Notes under the pieces: generated by a model | Databases searched by the model: none | The model's input: the letters and a program-made list of their open reading frames with translations, nothing else | Told to the model about the DNA's origin: nothing | Position numbers and translations under genes: made by a program | In this document: in pieces, positions 1 through 8,280 of the stretch | Layout: each line of letters begins with the position of its first letter | How positions within the stretch are numbered: position 1 is the stretch's first letter | Assembly (NCBI GenBank): GCA_017481925.1 | Contig: JAFUOK010000048.1 | Span: forward strand, 1-33,638 | Direction: 5' to 3' | DNA length: 33,638 nt | Origin: Alistipes sp. | GTDB taxonomy: Bacteria > Bacteroidota > Bacteroidia > Bacteroidales > Rikenellaceae

Positions 1-303
1 AGTTGACTCAACTACATACTCAGCCTCAACCTCGTTCCACTTCAAATCCTCGGGATTGCGCTCAGCGGTTACACGGATAGCCTTACCGTTTACGATAAGA
101 AGGCTCTTCTCGGTGCAATAGTCGATAGTACCGTCGAACTGACCGTGCATAGTGTCATACTTAAGCATGTAAGCCAAGTAATCTACGGGGCAAAGGTCGT
201 TAATACCTACTACATCGTACTTGTCAGTCTGCGTGCAAGCAGCACGGAATACCATACGGCCGATACGTCCGAAACCGTTGATACCAATCTTAATCTGTGC
301 CAT
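1..303 (-). CDS. gap: Glyceraldehyde-3-phosphate dehydrogenase, N-terminal part (runs off the window)
   Basis: This is the first 101 codons of a type I glyceraldehyde-3-phosphate dehydrogenase, the cytoplasmic glycolytic enzyme that oxidises glyceraldehyde 3-phosphate with NAD and phosphate. The ATG at 303 opens with [20 protein letters not shown], which carries the Rossmann dinucleotide-binding motif GxGxxG at residues 8-13. It is followed by the family's typical NDL and YDTMHG segments near residues 39 and 49-54. The catalytic Cys lies beyond the window edge and cannot be checked. A candidate -7 element lies about 80 bases upstream, so the gene probably has its own promoter separate from mlaF. 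Identification is firm; completeness is unknown. Confidence 0.96.
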   Translation of the reverse strand, partial: MAQIKIGINGFGRIGRMVFRAACTQTDKYDVVGINDLCPVDYLAYMLKYDTMHGQFDGTIDYCTEKSLLIVNGKAIRVTAERNPEDLKWNEVEAEYVVEST

Positions 304-381
304 AATTTGTTTAATGTTATATTAAGTAAAAATTTGTTATTCTTTTATCGTCACAAAATTATATACTTTAAGAATATTACG

Positions 382-389
382 CAAATTTA
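382..389 (-). promoter_or_regulatory. Candidate -7 element for gap
   Basis: The minus strand reads TAAATTTG here, matching the Bacteroidota -7 consensus TAnnTTTG. No TTTG is seen at the expected 19-21-base spacing, so the assignment rests on one box and position. It would give a leader of roughly 70 bases for gap. Confidence 0.4.
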
Positions 390-520
390 GAGCGCGAAAA
401 AAGTAAAATTTTTCAATAAGTTAACATAGAATTTACGTTCGATTGCACCCTTGGAGGTCCAAATCGACCAATATTGCTATGGCGCCACACAAAAAATTCC
501 TCTTCGCAGCCCTTCTTGCA

Positions 521-1273
521 TTAAAAAACGCCTCGGGCACGCTTGGCCATAGCCGATGCGAAGACGAAGTCATTGAGCTCCTTATTGTCGGCCTGAAGTA
601 TATCGTCGTGCGAGCCTTCCCACCACTTATTACCCTCGTAGATGAAGACAACCTTCTCGCCGATCTCCATCACCGAGTTCATATCGTGAGTATTGATAAT
701 GGTGGTGATATTATACTCCTTGGTAATATCCTGAATCAGATTATCTATGACGATAGAGGTCTGCGGGTCAAGACCAGAGTTAGGCTCATCGCAGAACAGA
801 TAGCGGGGATTCATCACAATGGCGCGTGCGATAGCGGCACGCTTGACCATACCACCACTAAGCTCGGACGGATAAAGGTGGTGTGCGTGGTCAAGGTTCA
901 CACGCTTAAGGCAATAGTTCACACGCTCCATCTTCTCCTCCTCGCTTTGGTCGGTGAAGAGGTCGAGTGGCAGTTTCACATTCTCCTCTACGGTAGAGGC
1001 GTCAAGCAACGCACCGCCTTGGAAGATCATACCCACATCACGGCGGATAGCCTTACGGCGACGGAAATCGAGGGTAGAGAAGCATACATCATCATAATAG
1101 ATTGCTCCCTCGTCCACCTCGTGCAAACCAACCAGGCACTTCAGCAGCACGGTCTTTCCCGAACCACTGCGACCGATGATAAGGTTGGTCTGGCCTGCCT
1201 CAAACTGCACCGAGATATTCTTCAACACGGTGCGACCGTCAAACGATTTTACTATATTCTCTGCCTTGATCAC
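521..1273 (-). CDS. mlaF: Mla-type phospholipid ABC transporter, ATP-binding protein (MlaF-like)
   Basis: This cytoplasmic ATPase energises an MlaE-type permease that moves phospholipids between the inner membrane and periplasmic carriers. In a 250-residue reading, Walker A is GRSGSGKT at residues 34-41, the ABC signature is LSGGM, and Walker B is followed by DEPNSGLDP. I chose the GTG at 1273 because it overlaps the TGA of the upstream permease by four bases (GTGA), the usual layout for translational coupling. The protein then begins MIKAENIVKSF, as family members normally do. An alternative TTG start at 1306 would add 11 residues and a 37-base overlap. A 217-base stretch to gap follows with no clear terminator. 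No MlaD-like gene is adjacent. Confidence 0.9.
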   Translation of the reverse strand: MIKAENIVKSFDGRTVLKNISVQFEAGQTNLIIGRSGSGKTVLLKCLVGLHEVDEGAIYYDDVCFSTLDFRRRKAIRRDVGMIFQGGALLDASTVEENVKLPLDLFTDQSEEEKMERVNYCLKRVNLDHAHHLYPSELSGGMVKRAAIARAIVMNPRYLFCDEPNSGLDPQTSIVIDNLIQDITKEYNITTIINTHDMNSVMEIGEKVVFIYEGNKWWEGSHDDILQADNKELNDFVFASAMAKRARGVF

Positions 1274-2013
1274 GTTCTCAAAAGTTGTGTTAATATAAGG
1301 TTGCAAATCATAATGGCGATCGAGCTCACCACAACGGCCTGCGTCGAAGCCTTACCCACCTCGAGCGAGTTACCCTTGGCATAATAGCCAAAGAATGCCG
1401 AGATGCTGGTAATGATGAAGGCAAAGAATGCCATCTTAACCAACGCATACCATATCTCGTCGATATAGAAACAATATTTCAGTCCGTCGATATACTCCGT
1501 AGGGTTCATTATGCCCGTGATTGAAGCCATAGCATATCCTCCCGCAATACCAATCAACATAGAGAAGATTGCCAGGAACGGGAAGAAGAATACCGTCGAT
1601 ACGATCTTTGGAAGGATCAGATACGAGGCCGAGTTGATACCCATAATCTCCAGAGCATCAATCTGCTCCGTAATACGCATCGTGCCGATTTCGGATGCGA
1701 TATTCGAGCCTACCTTACCAGCCAGAATCAGCGCCACGACCGTAGATGAAAACTCCAGAATCATCACCTCTCGCGTAGCGTAGCCGATCATATACTGCGG
1801 AATGAAGGGTGATTCGAGCGTGATGGCCATCTGCAAGGTCACTACGGCTCCGATAAAGATTGAGATAATAGCCGTCAGACCTATTGAGTTCAGGCCCAGC
1901 GCCTCCATCTCGTACATAATACGCGTATAGTAGATACGCATCTTCTCGGGACGCGAAAAGACCTTCTGCATCAAAAGAGTGTACCTTCCTATAGATTCAA
2001 AAATGCGAAACAT
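1270..2013 (-). CDS. mlaE: Mla-type phospholipid ABC transporter permease (MlaE family)
   Basis: This 247-residue inner-membrane permease is of the MlaE/YrbE family, which works with an MlaF-type ATPase in retrograde or anterograde phospholipid transport to keep the outer membrane asymmetric. Family marks are the central segment GKVGSNIASEIGTMRITEQI followed by DALEIMGIN, and several hydrophobic segments, with the last ending just before the stop. The ATG at 2013 is the only sensible start. It ends four bases into mlaF. The upstream DUF4834 gene is 59 bases away on the same strand, so the three probably form one operon. Confidence 0.93.
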   Translation of the reverse strand: MFRIFESIGRYTLLMQKVFSRPEKMRIYYTRIMYEMEALGLNSIGLTAIISIFIGAVVTLQMAITLESPFIPQYMIGYATREVMILEFSSTVVALILAGKVGSNIASEIGTMRITEQIDALEIMGINSASYLILPKIVSTVFFFPFLAIFSMLIGIAGGYAMASITGIMNPTEYIDGLKYCFYIDEIWYALVKMAFFAFIITSISAFFGYYAKGNSLEVGKASTQAVVVSSIAIMICNLILTQLLRT

Positions 2014-2072
2014 TTTTCTGCTACCTTTTTTCTATTCTGCCCACCCTGTAAGTTCGCTTGCGTGAGCCTAAA

Positions 2073-2444
2073 TTACTTCTGCTCCTTGACCTCCTCAAAA
2101 TCGACATAGTCGCCCACGTTCTCATTCACACGCTTGGGCGGCTGTTCCGAAGTTTTATGCACGCGCACCTCACCCTCGGCCGAGCGACCATACTCCGACT
2201 GGGTATTTGTACGGGTGTAGTAACCTCGCTGCTGGTTCTGGCCACGCGCCTGATCCTCCATCTTGCGGCTCATACGACGCACGCGGAAGAGCAGATAGAT
2301 AGGAATTGCCAACAGCAGCAACACAACAATACCCACGCCAACGAGCAACGCACCGAAAGCCGACGGAGCAAAGACTATCAGCATCACGATGATAATCGTG
2401 GTCAGAGGGTTGCGCTGGATATAATTTATAATTGAATCAAACAT
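2073..2444 (-). CDS. DUF4834-type small membrane protein
   Basis: This 123-residue protein is of the type annotated as DUF4834 in Bacteroidota; its function is not known. From the ATG at 2444 it starts MFDSIINYIQRNPLTT, followed by one long hydrophobic stretch at about residues 15-50 that could be one or two membrane segments. A basic stretch (FRVRRMSRKMEDQ) follows, then a hydrophilic, probably disordered cytoplasmic tail rich in Q, E and K. A GTG start at 2468 would add eight residues but overlaps the putative leader hairpin, so I prefer the ATG. It sits first in a probable operon with mlaE and mlaF, which suggests but does not prove an envelope role. Confidence 0.75.
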   Translation of the reverse strand: MFDSIINYIQRNPLTTIIIVMLIVFAPSAFGALLVGVGIVVLLLLAIPIYLLFRVRRMSRKMEDQARGQNQQRGYYTRTNTQSEYGRSAEGEVRVHKTSEQPPKRVNENVGDYVDFEEVKEQK

Positions 2445-2486
2445 CTTTCTATAAGGTTTACTCCCCACGTCGGGGAAAAATCATTG

Positions 2487-2494
2487 CAAATTTA
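2487..2494 (-). promoter_or_regulatory. Candidate -7 element for the DUF4834-mlaE-mlaF operon
   Basis: The minus strand reads TAAATTTG, matching TAnnTTTG, about 43 bases upstream of the ATG at 2444. No clear -33 TTTG is present. The transcript would begin just before a 5-bp hairpin (2462-2476, TCCCC/GGGGA), which could stabilise the 5' end. Confidence 0.4.
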
Positions 2495-2537
2495 CAAAAA
2501 AATCGCCATTCCGAGAAATATATGCTCGTTGTATGGA

Positions 2538-2555
2538 TAAATTTGATTAATTTTG
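2538..2555 (+). promoter_or_regulatory. Two overlapping candidate -7 elements for purB
   Basis: TAAATTTG at 2538-2545 and TAATTTTG at 2548-2555 both fit TAnnTTTG and lie 23-40 bases upstream of the purB ATG. Neither has a TTTG at 19-21 bases, so I cannot say which is used. Confidence 0.4.
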
Positions 2556-2577
2556 AAGCCAAATAAACCGATTTAAT

Positions 2578-3921
2578 ATGTCACATCAACTTTTATCAAT
2601 CTCGCCGGTCGATGGCCGCTACAATAAAGTAACGTCCGCTTTGTCGGATTATTTTTCAGAGTATGCACTTATTCGCTACCGTGTACGTGTGGAGGTGGAG
2701 TATTTTATTGCTCTTTGCGAGCTTCCCCTGCCCCAGTTAGCAGGTGTGCCCAAGTCGGCATACGACGAATTGCGCAAGCTCTACACCGAGTTTACAATGG
2801 AGGATGCGCTCCACGTCAAGGAGATCGAGAGCGTTACGAATCACGACGTAAAGGCAGTAGAGTACCTCTTGAAGGAGAAATTGGAGGCTTTGGGTCTGAA
2901 CGCCTACCGTGAGTTCGTACACTTCGGACTCACCTCGCAGGATATCAACAACACCGCTACACCACTTCTTTTGGAGGAGGCACTGCGTGACGTATATCTG
3001 CCCGCTCTGCACGAGTTGGTGGACAAGATCTTCTCGCTGGCTGAGCAGTGGGAGGATGTACCTATGCTGGCACACACGCACGGTCAGCCCGCATCACCCA
3101 CACGCCTGGGCAAGGAGTTCAAGGTATTCGTAGAGCGTCTGGAGCGTCAGATCGATCTGTTGCAGGATATTGAGCCTATGGCGAAGTTTGGCGGTGCTAC
3201 TGGCGGTTTCAATGCTCACAACGTAGCATATCCCGAGATCGACTGGGTGGAGTTCGGTAATAATTTCGTAGATTCGCTCGGCCTGGTGCGTGCACAGTAC
3301 ACCACACAGATCGAGCACTATGACAACCTTGCCGCTACGTTCGATGCTCTGAAGCGTATCAACACCATTCTTACAGACCTTGCACGCGATATGTGGACAT
3401 ATATCTCTATGGAGTACTTCCGCCAGCAGGTTAAGAAGGGTGAGGTTGGCTCATCGGCTATGCCCCACAAGGTGAACCCCATCGACTTCGAGAATGCCGA
3501 GGGTAACTTCGGCGTAGCAAACGCTATCTTCGAGCACCTATCAGCAAAACTTCCCATCTCACGTATGCAGCGCGATTTGACCGACTCTACCGTACTGCGC
3601 AACGTAGGTGTGCCTATTGCACATACGATGATTGGTTTCAGTTCTTTGCAGAAGGGTCTAGGCAAGGTTATTCTCAACGAGGCTGCGCTGGCTGCCGATC
3701 TGGAGGATAACTGGGCTGTGGTTGCCGAGGCCATGCAGACTATCCTGCGCCGCGAGGCATACCCCAACCCCTACGAGGCTCTGAAGGCACTGACCCGCAC
3801 GGGCGGTCACATCACCGAGCAGACTATCAAGGAGTTTGTCGAGGGTCTGGATGTAGAGGAGAGCGTAAAGGCTGAACTTCGTGCTATCACACCGCACAAC
3901 TACGTGGGCGTTGTAAAATAG
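2578..3921 (+). CDS. purB: Adenylosuccinate lyase
   Basis: This 447-residue cytoplasmic enzyme catalyses two fumarate-releasing steps of purine synthesis: SAICAR to AICAR, and adenylosuccinate to AMP. The N-terminus LSISPVDGRY is typical of the E. coli-type PurB. HTHGQPASPT near residue 165 carries the catalytic-region histidine. The fumarase/aspartase superfamily signature GSSAMPHKVNP is at about residues 291-301. Length matches the family and the ATG at 2578 precedes the conserved start. It appears monocistronic, with its own candidate promoter box and a strong intrinsic terminator immediately after the stop. Confidence 0.97.
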   Translation: MSHQLLSISPVDGRYNKVTSALSDYFSEYALIRYRVRVEVEYFIALCELPLPQLAGVPKSAYDELRKLYTEFTMEDALHVKEIESVTNHDVKAVEYLLKEKLEALGLNAYREFVHFGLTSQDINNTATPLLLEEALRDVYLPALHELVDKIFSLAEQWEDVPMLAHTHGQPASPTRLGKEFKVFVERLERQIDLLQDIEPMAKFGGATGGFNAHNVAYPEIDWVEFGNNFVDSLGLVRAQYTTQIEHYDNLAATFDALKRINTILTDLARDMWTYISMEYFRQQVKKGEVGSSAMPHKVNPIDFENAEGNFGVANAIFEHLSAKLPISRMQRDLTDSTVLRNVGVPIAHTMIGFSSLQKGLGKVILNEAALAADLEDNWAVVAEAMQTILRREAYPNPYEALKALTRTGGHITEQTIKEFVEGLDVEESVKAELRAITPHNYVGVVK

Positions 3922-3942
3922 CAAGACTTATTTTTCAATAAA

Positions 3943-3972
3943 GGCAGGACCGAGGGTCCTGCCTTTTTTTTT
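3943..3972 (+). terminator. Rho-independent terminator after purB
   Basis: A perfect 9-bp stem (GGCAGGACC and GGTCCTGCC) with a 3-base loop is followed by nine T residues, 21 bases after the purB stop codon. Confidence 0.93.
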
Positions 3973-4060
3973 ATCCCCGAAAACCGCGAGTGAGAGCAGA
4001 GACGTCTCCCTATTTATAGTGAAATATTGTTACGGGCGCACTATTTTTAATATTTCTTAT

Positions 4061-4068
4061 TATATTTG
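4061..4068 (+). promoter_or_regulatory. Candidate -7 element almost abutting the start codon of the His-rich gene
   Basis: TATATTTG fits TAnnTTTG and ends nine bases before the ATG at 4078. A transcript starting the usual 5-8 bases downstream would have a leader of only a few bases. The sequence upstream is T-rich, with no clear TTTG at 19-21 bases, so chance occurrence is possible. Confidence 0.4.
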
Positions 4069-4077
4069 CCGTCGCAA

Positions 4078-4440
4078 ATGGTTTTAAAGGTGTTGAAATA
4101 TCTTCGCACCACGCTTGTGTCGTGGTTGTTTCTGCTTCTATTCATCGAGTATGTGGGTAGTGCTATACTATTTATGCACGGCCACGTAATCGACGGAGAG
4201 CAGATATTTCACTCACATATCTACACCGGATCGGCCGAGCAGCCCGATCATAGCCACACACAGCAGCAGGTAAAGGTCATAGCGGCACTATCAACATTTT
4301 TTGTCGTAGCGGCTTTCACGCCACTCTTTATAAGTGCTCCCGTCGGGACTCGTATCACCTATCTGCGCACAACAACGCAGCATATCATTCAGCAGTGTAG
4401 CCACAACCTGCATCTGCGCGCTCCACCCGTAGTAATGTAA
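4078..4440 (+). CDS. Small His-rich membrane protein, possibly metal-binding
   Basis: I do not recognise a named family. In the 120-residue reading from the ATG at 4078 there is a hydrophobic segment at about residues 11-33 and a second at about 66-86. They bracket a loop with three His-x-His motifs (HGH 34-36, HSH 45-47, HSH 58-60). A C-terminal tail has further His and one Cys and ends in APPVVM. A TTG start at 4066 would add four residues but overlaps the candidate promoter box. The gene lies 110 bases upstream of a TonB-dependent receptor on the same strand, with no terminator between. That arrangement plus the His motifs suggests a role in metal sensing or uptake. This is inference. Confidence 0.75.
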   Translation: MVLKVLKYLRTTLVSWLFLLLFIEYVGSAILFMHGHVIDGEQIFHSHIYTGSAEQPDHSHTQQQVKVIAALSTFFVVAAFTPLFISAPVGTRITYLRTTTQHIIQQCSHNLHLRAPPVVM

Positions 4441-4550
4441 TTTCCAGCCACACCCCGCCAAGAGGTGTTCGTCATTGTGCCCGCCACGGGCGCACTATGC
4501 CCGTATGCCTATGGTGCATACATATCCTAATTACATTACATACGAAATCA

Positions 4551-6845
4551 ATGAAGACACGAATTTTACTTATCGTAGCACTTCTGACGGCCATCCTTGG
4601 CCTCGGTCAGCAGGCTTACGCACAGCGCGCAACAGATGCAAATATTCACGGACATATCATTCACGCTCAGACACGTGAGCACATTCCCTTTGTAACCATC
4701 ACCGTCAAGGGCACAACCATAGGCGTTGTAGCCGACGCTACAGGGCACTTCTTCCTGAAGAACCTGCCCGTGGGCGAGTGCACCGTCGTAGCCGAGTCTA
4801 TCGGCTTGCAAACGATTGAGCAGACTCTCAAGATGACTGCCAATAAGACCATCGAGGTAAACTTCGTCATGGAGGATGCCACCCAGACAATGGACGAGGT
4901 GGTTGTGTCGGCAACACGTAACGAGACCAACAAAAAGAGCACCGCTACAATTGTAAACGTAGCCTCAGCAAAACTGTTCGAGAATACCGCCTCGACAAAC
5001 CTTGCCGAATCGATGGCCTTTCAGCCGGGTCTGCGAGTTGAGAATACGTGCGGTAACTGTGGTGCCGTGCAGCTGCGCATCAACGGTCTGGATGGTCAGT
5101 ATTCGCAGATTCTGCTCGACTCAAGCCCCATATTCTCGTCACTTGCGGGTGTATATGGTCTGGAGCAGTTGCCCGTGGCTATGGTAGAGCGTGTGGAGGT
5201 TATTCGTGGTGGCGGTTCGGCCCTCTTTGGTTCGAACGCTATCGGCGGTGTGGTAAACATCATCACCAAGGAGCCTCTGCGTAATTCACTCTCTTTGGCT
5301 CATACGACCAATATTATGGAGAGCGGCGATGCCGAATTCAACACCTCACTCAACGGCTCCTTCGTGTCGGATGACCGCCGTGCAGGTGTATATCTCTTCG
5401 GTATGGTGAAGGATCGTGACGCCTACGACCGCAACGACGATGGCTTCACCGACCTTACGAATATGCTTTCGCGCACGATCGGTTTCCGTGGCTACTACAA
5501 GACCTCTGCCACATCAAAGATTACGGCCGAGTACCACAACATCAGCGAGTTCCGTCGTGGTGGTGACAACATCAACCTGCCTCCCCATATGGCCGAGATT
5601 GCCGAGCAGGTGGATCACAACATCAATGGCGGTAGCCTGCGTTGGAACTATTACGCCCCCAACACTCGCCACTTTGTAGATATCTACACCTCGGTTCAGG
5701 GCATTGGCCGCGATAGTTACTACGGCACGGGCAAGGACCCCAACGCATACGGTCGCACGGAGGATGTCACGATCGTAGCAGGCGCGCAGTATAGCTACGT
5801 ATTTAATAAGTGTCTATTTATGCCTGCACAGTTTACCGTAGGCTTTGAGTACACATACAACGACCTTGACGACCACTCTATCGGCTTCGACCGTTCGATT
5901 CAGCAGACTGTTCGCACGGCAGGTCTCTTCGTGCAGAATGAGTGGAAGAGCGACAAGGTAAACTTCGTAATCGGTGGTCGCTTCGACAAGCACAATATGA
6001 TGGATAATATCATCTTCTCGCCACGTGCCAACCTGCGTTACAGCCCCCACGAAAATGTTGGTCTGCGCGTAAGTTATTCGAGCGGTTACCGTGCTCCGCA
6101 GGCTTTCGATGAGGATCTGCATATCGACGCGGTGAACAACCAGTCCTCTATCATCCAGCTCGACCCCAACCTCAAGCCCGAGTACTCGCATAGTTTCAGT
6201 GCTTCGGCCGATCTCTACCACAACTTCGGCACTCTGCAGACAAACCTCCTTATTGAGGGCTTCTACACGATGCTTGACGATGTATTTGCATTGGCAAAGA
6301 CGGGCGAGAATGAGGAAGGTTACATCATTCAGACTCGCTATAACGCTTCTGGCGCAAAGGTGCGTGGCTTGACCGCAGAGCTTAAGTTGGGTATTCCCGA
6401 TGTATTCGAGTTCCAGGCCGGCTACACCTTCCAGCGCAGCCACTACAACGAGCCTGAAGAGTGGTCTGATAACGTAGAGGCACAGCGCCGTATGTTCCGC
6501 ACGCCCGACCACTACGCCTACTTCACCGCCTCGGCTAACATCACCCGTAAGTTCAAGGCTTCGCTCTTTGGTAACTACACGGGCGAGATGCTTGTACAGC
6601 ACAATGCCGGCTATATCGATGCCGACCGCTCGGAGCTCACCCCCTCATTCTGGGATATGGGTGCAAAGCTGAGCTATAACTTCCAGCTCACCCCCACCAT
6701 CGGTCTGGAGCTTAATGGCGGTGTGAAGAACCTCTTCGACGCCTACCAGAGCGACCTGGATTGTGGCGCGTTCCGCGACTCGGTATATATTTACGGTCCG
6801 ATGACGCCCCGTACATTCTTCCTCGGCTTGAAGTTCACGCTGTAA
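4551..6845 (+). CDS. TonB-dependent outer membrane receptor with a CxxC plug motif
   Basis: This 764-residue receptor would import a scarce ligand (metal complex, haem or cobalamin-like) across the outer membrane using TonB energy. From the ATG at 4551 there is a signal peptide, probably cleaved after AYA at residue 24. Next come a carboxypeptidase-like regulatory domain (about 28-108), a TonB-box-like DEVVVSATRN (115-124), a plug domain with GLEQLP and VERVEVIRGG, and a 22-strand-type barrel ending in FFLGLKFTL. The plug carries CGNC at residues 167-170, next to VQLRINGLDGQYSQILLDS. The pattern resembles BtuB/FepA-type receptors of Bacteroidales, but the substrate cannot be read. The His-rich neighbour suggests metal. 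A start 18 codons upstream is possible but would spoil the signal peptide. Confidence 0.93.
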   Translation: MKTRILLIVALLTAILGLGQQAYAQRATDANIHGHIIHAQTREHIPFVTITVKGTTIGVVADATGHFFLKNLPVGECTVVAESIGLQTIEQTLKMTANKTIEVNFVMEDATQTMDEVVVSATRNETNKKSTATIVNVASAKLFENTASTNLAESMAFQPGLRVENTCGNCGAVQLRINGLDGQYSQILLDSSPIFSSLAGVYGLEQLPVAMVERVEVIRGGGSALFGSNAIGGVVNIITKEPLRNSLSLAHTTNIMESGDAEFNTSLNGSFVSDDRRAGVYLFGMVKDRDAYDRNDDGFTDLTNMLSRTIGFRGYYKTSATSKITAEYHNISEFRRGGDNINLPPHMAEIAEQVDHNINGGSLRWNYYAPNTRHFVDIYTSVQGIGRDSYYGTGKDPNAYGRTEDVTIVAGAQYSYVFNKCLFMPAQFTVGFEYTYNDLDDHSIGFDRSIQQTVRTAGLFVQNEWKSDKVNFVIGGRFDKHNMMDNIIFSPRANLRYSPHENVGLRVSYSSGYRAPQAFDEDLHIDAVNNQSSIIQLDPNLKPEYSHSFSASADLYHNFGTLQTNLLIEGFYTMLDDVFALAKTGENEEGYIIQTRYNASGAKVRGLTAELKLGIPDVFEFQAGYTFQRSHYNEPEEWSDNVEAQRRMFRTPDHYAYFTASANITRKFKASLFGNYTGEMLVQHNAGYIDADRSELTPSFWDMGAKLSYNFQLTPTIGLELNGGVKNLFDAYQSDLDCGAFRDSVYIYGPMTPRTFFLGLKFTL

Positions 6846-6866
6846 GCACCTATCACTCCTACATAG

Positions 6867-6902
6867 AGAGATTGTCTGACTTATGTTTGGCAATCTCTTT
6901 TT
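6867..6902 (+). terminator. Probable terminator after the TonB-dependent receptor
   Basis: An 8-bp stem (AGAGATTG and CAATCTCT) encloses a 16-base loop and is followed by a short T-run, starting 22 bases after the receptor stop codon. The large loop makes it weaker than the purB terminator. Confidence 0.65.
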
Positions 6903-6986
6903 ATTTCATCTTGGTAAAATAATATCCTATTCAGATACGTTGAAAAGAAAACCCGCCAAAAGCGCGGGAAAGAGATATTTTTTTCA

Positions 6987-6994
6987 TATTTTTG
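6987..6994 (+). promoter_or_regulatory. Candidate -7 element for the thioredoxin-like lipoprotein gene
   Basis: TATTTTTG fits TAnnTTTG and lies 16 bases before the ATG at 7011, implying a leader of roughly 10 bases. No TTTG is seen at the right distance. A small inverted repeat (CCCGC 6952-6956 and GCGGG 6964-6968) lies just upstream. Confidence 0.45.
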
Positions 6995-7010
6995 TCAAAA
7001 TGGTCCTGCG

Positions 7011-8075
7011 ATGAAAAGCCTACGCACAATACTTCCTGCACTATGCCTTCTACTCGGCTCGTGCCAGCACGGTGTCCGATTCGACATCGAGGGCCGTCTT
7101 GCGCAAAAGGCCGCCAGCACGGTATATCTTGTTGTGCAGAATACCGAGACCGACACCCTGGCCTCGGCAACAGTGCGTGATAACAATACATTCCGTCTGC
7201 GAGGTTCAGTCGAGGAGCCTACCACGGCTTTTATCTGCGACGACGTAGGCAACGCCCTGGCCATGCTGCTCATCGAGGATAGTCCCATCTCTGTGCGGGC
7301 ACGCCGCGACGGGGGCTACATCGCCGAGGGCGGCCCCGTAAACGACAAGTTCAACCTTATAATGAACCGCCTCTCCGATGTGGCTGCGCAGATTATGTCG
7401 CTCGAGCCAGAAAATGAGGGTGCATACGAAGAGTATGAATCGCTGGTGGCGAAGTATAACTCGATCCTCTCAACGGCCATAACGGACAACCTTGACAACA
7501 TCATTGGCGTGGAGTTATTCATCTCGCAGGAGTCTCGCACGATGACAGCCGAGGATATGCGTGTGCGCTTAAATCAGTTCCCGCCCAAAATGCGTGCGCT
7601 GAAACCTATGCAAGAATTTGAGCAATACATCGAAACCTACGCCCGTAGCGAGGTAGGTCAGCCCTTTATCGACCTTAAGGTGCAGAGTATAACGGGCGAA
7701 ATGGTACCCCTATCGCAGATTTGCGGTAAGGGCAAATGGGTTCTGCTCGACTTCTGGGCCACGTGGTGCGACCCATGTATGGTAGAGATTCCCATACAGC
7801 AGGAGGCATATAACAGATATGCCCTGCAAGGCTTTGAGATATGCGCCATATCTCTGGATCGCGATGTCGATCGCTGGCGTTCGTTCGTGGCGCAGAATGG
7901 CCTGCTGTGGTCGCATTTTATCGACTCCACTGACCCCGCTACCCCATCGGCAGCCGAGGCGTATGGCCTGCTGACAATACCTGCAAACTTCCTCATATCG
8001 CCCGATGGCGAGATCGTAGCGCGTAACCTGCACGGCGAGGATCTGCTGCACGAACTGGAGCATCACATCAAATAA
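7011..8075 (+). CDS. Thioredoxin-like lipoprotein (TlpA/ResA type, DUF4369-like N-terminus)
   Basis: This 354-residue periplasmic lipoprotein is predicted to be a thiol-disulfide oxidoreductase. A lipobox LLGSC places the lipidated Cys at residue 18. Residues about 25-120 form a beta-rich domain of the kind annotated DUF4369 in Bacteroidota, followed by a helical linker to about 210. The C-terminal thioredoxin fold carries the active site WCDPC at residues 252-256 within LLDFWATWCDPCMVE, and the cis-Pro region TIPANFLI. Both catalytic cysteines are present. It has its own candidate promoter and lies downstream of the receptor terminator, so any link to the metal-uptake pair is only positional. 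Its partner proteins are unknown. Confidence 0.92.
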   Translation: MKSLRTILPALCLLLGSCQHGVRFDIEGRLAQKAASTVYLVVQNTETDTLASATVRDNNTFRLRGSVEEPTTAFICDDVGNALAMLLIEDSPISVRARRDGGYIAEGGPVNDKFNLIMNRLSDVAAQIMSLEPENEGAYEEYESLVAKYNSILSTAITDNLDNIIGVELFISQESRTMTAEDMRVRLNQFPPKMRALKPMQEFEQYIETYARSEVGQPFIDLKVQSITGEMVPLSQICGKGKWVLLDFWATWCDPCMVEIPIQQEAYNRYALQGFEICAISLDRDVDRWRSFVAQNGLLWSHFIDSTDPATPSAAEAYGLLTIPANFLISPDGEIVARNLHGEDLLHELEHHIK

Positions 8076-8146
8076 GCAACAACGGTGTGGCAATCAACAC
8101 CTTGCGCAAAAGGAAGAAAAATAATTCAAAAAAACTTCGAAAAAGA

Positions 8147-8178
8147 TTTGCACGATAAGAAAAAGTGCCGTATATTTG
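8147..8178 (+). promoter_or_regulatory. Consensus Bacteroidales promoter for tRNA-Arg
   Basis: TTTG at 8147-8150, a 20-base spacer, and TATATTTG at 8171-8178 match the Bacteroidales primary-sigma consensus exactly. The mature tRNA begins 18 bases after the -7 box. Confidence 0.9.
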
Positions 8179-8196
8179 CACTCGCAATCAGCAAAT

Positions 8197-8270
8197 GGCT
8201 CCGTAGCTCAACTGAATAGAGTACTTGACTACGGATCAAGCGGTTACAGGTTTGAATCCTGTCGGAGTCA
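8197..8270 (+). tRNA. tRNA-Arg (anticodon ACG)
   Basis: A complete cloverleaf can be folded. The acceptor stem is GGCTCCG with CGGAGTC. The anticodon stem CTTGA/TCAAG holds loop CTACGGA, giving anticodon ACG (wobble A probably deaminated to inosine, reading CGN). A T-arm with GGTTTGAATCC and discriminator A at 8270 follow. The CCA end is not encoded and must be added by nucleotidyltransferase, as is usual in Bacteroidota. A consensus promoter precedes it and an intrinsic terminator follows 10 bases downstream, so it is a single-gene transcript. Confidence 0.96.
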
Positions 8271-8280
8271 CTGAAAGTGA

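Noticed and set aside
1274-1306. TTG start for mlaF
   Set aside because: It would overlap mlaE by 37 bases and add residues not seen in the family; the GTG in the GTGA overlap fits better.
443-1384. Long plus-strand reading frame opposite mlaF and mlaE
   Set aside because: It is antisense to two well-recognised genes and its translation shows no family pattern.
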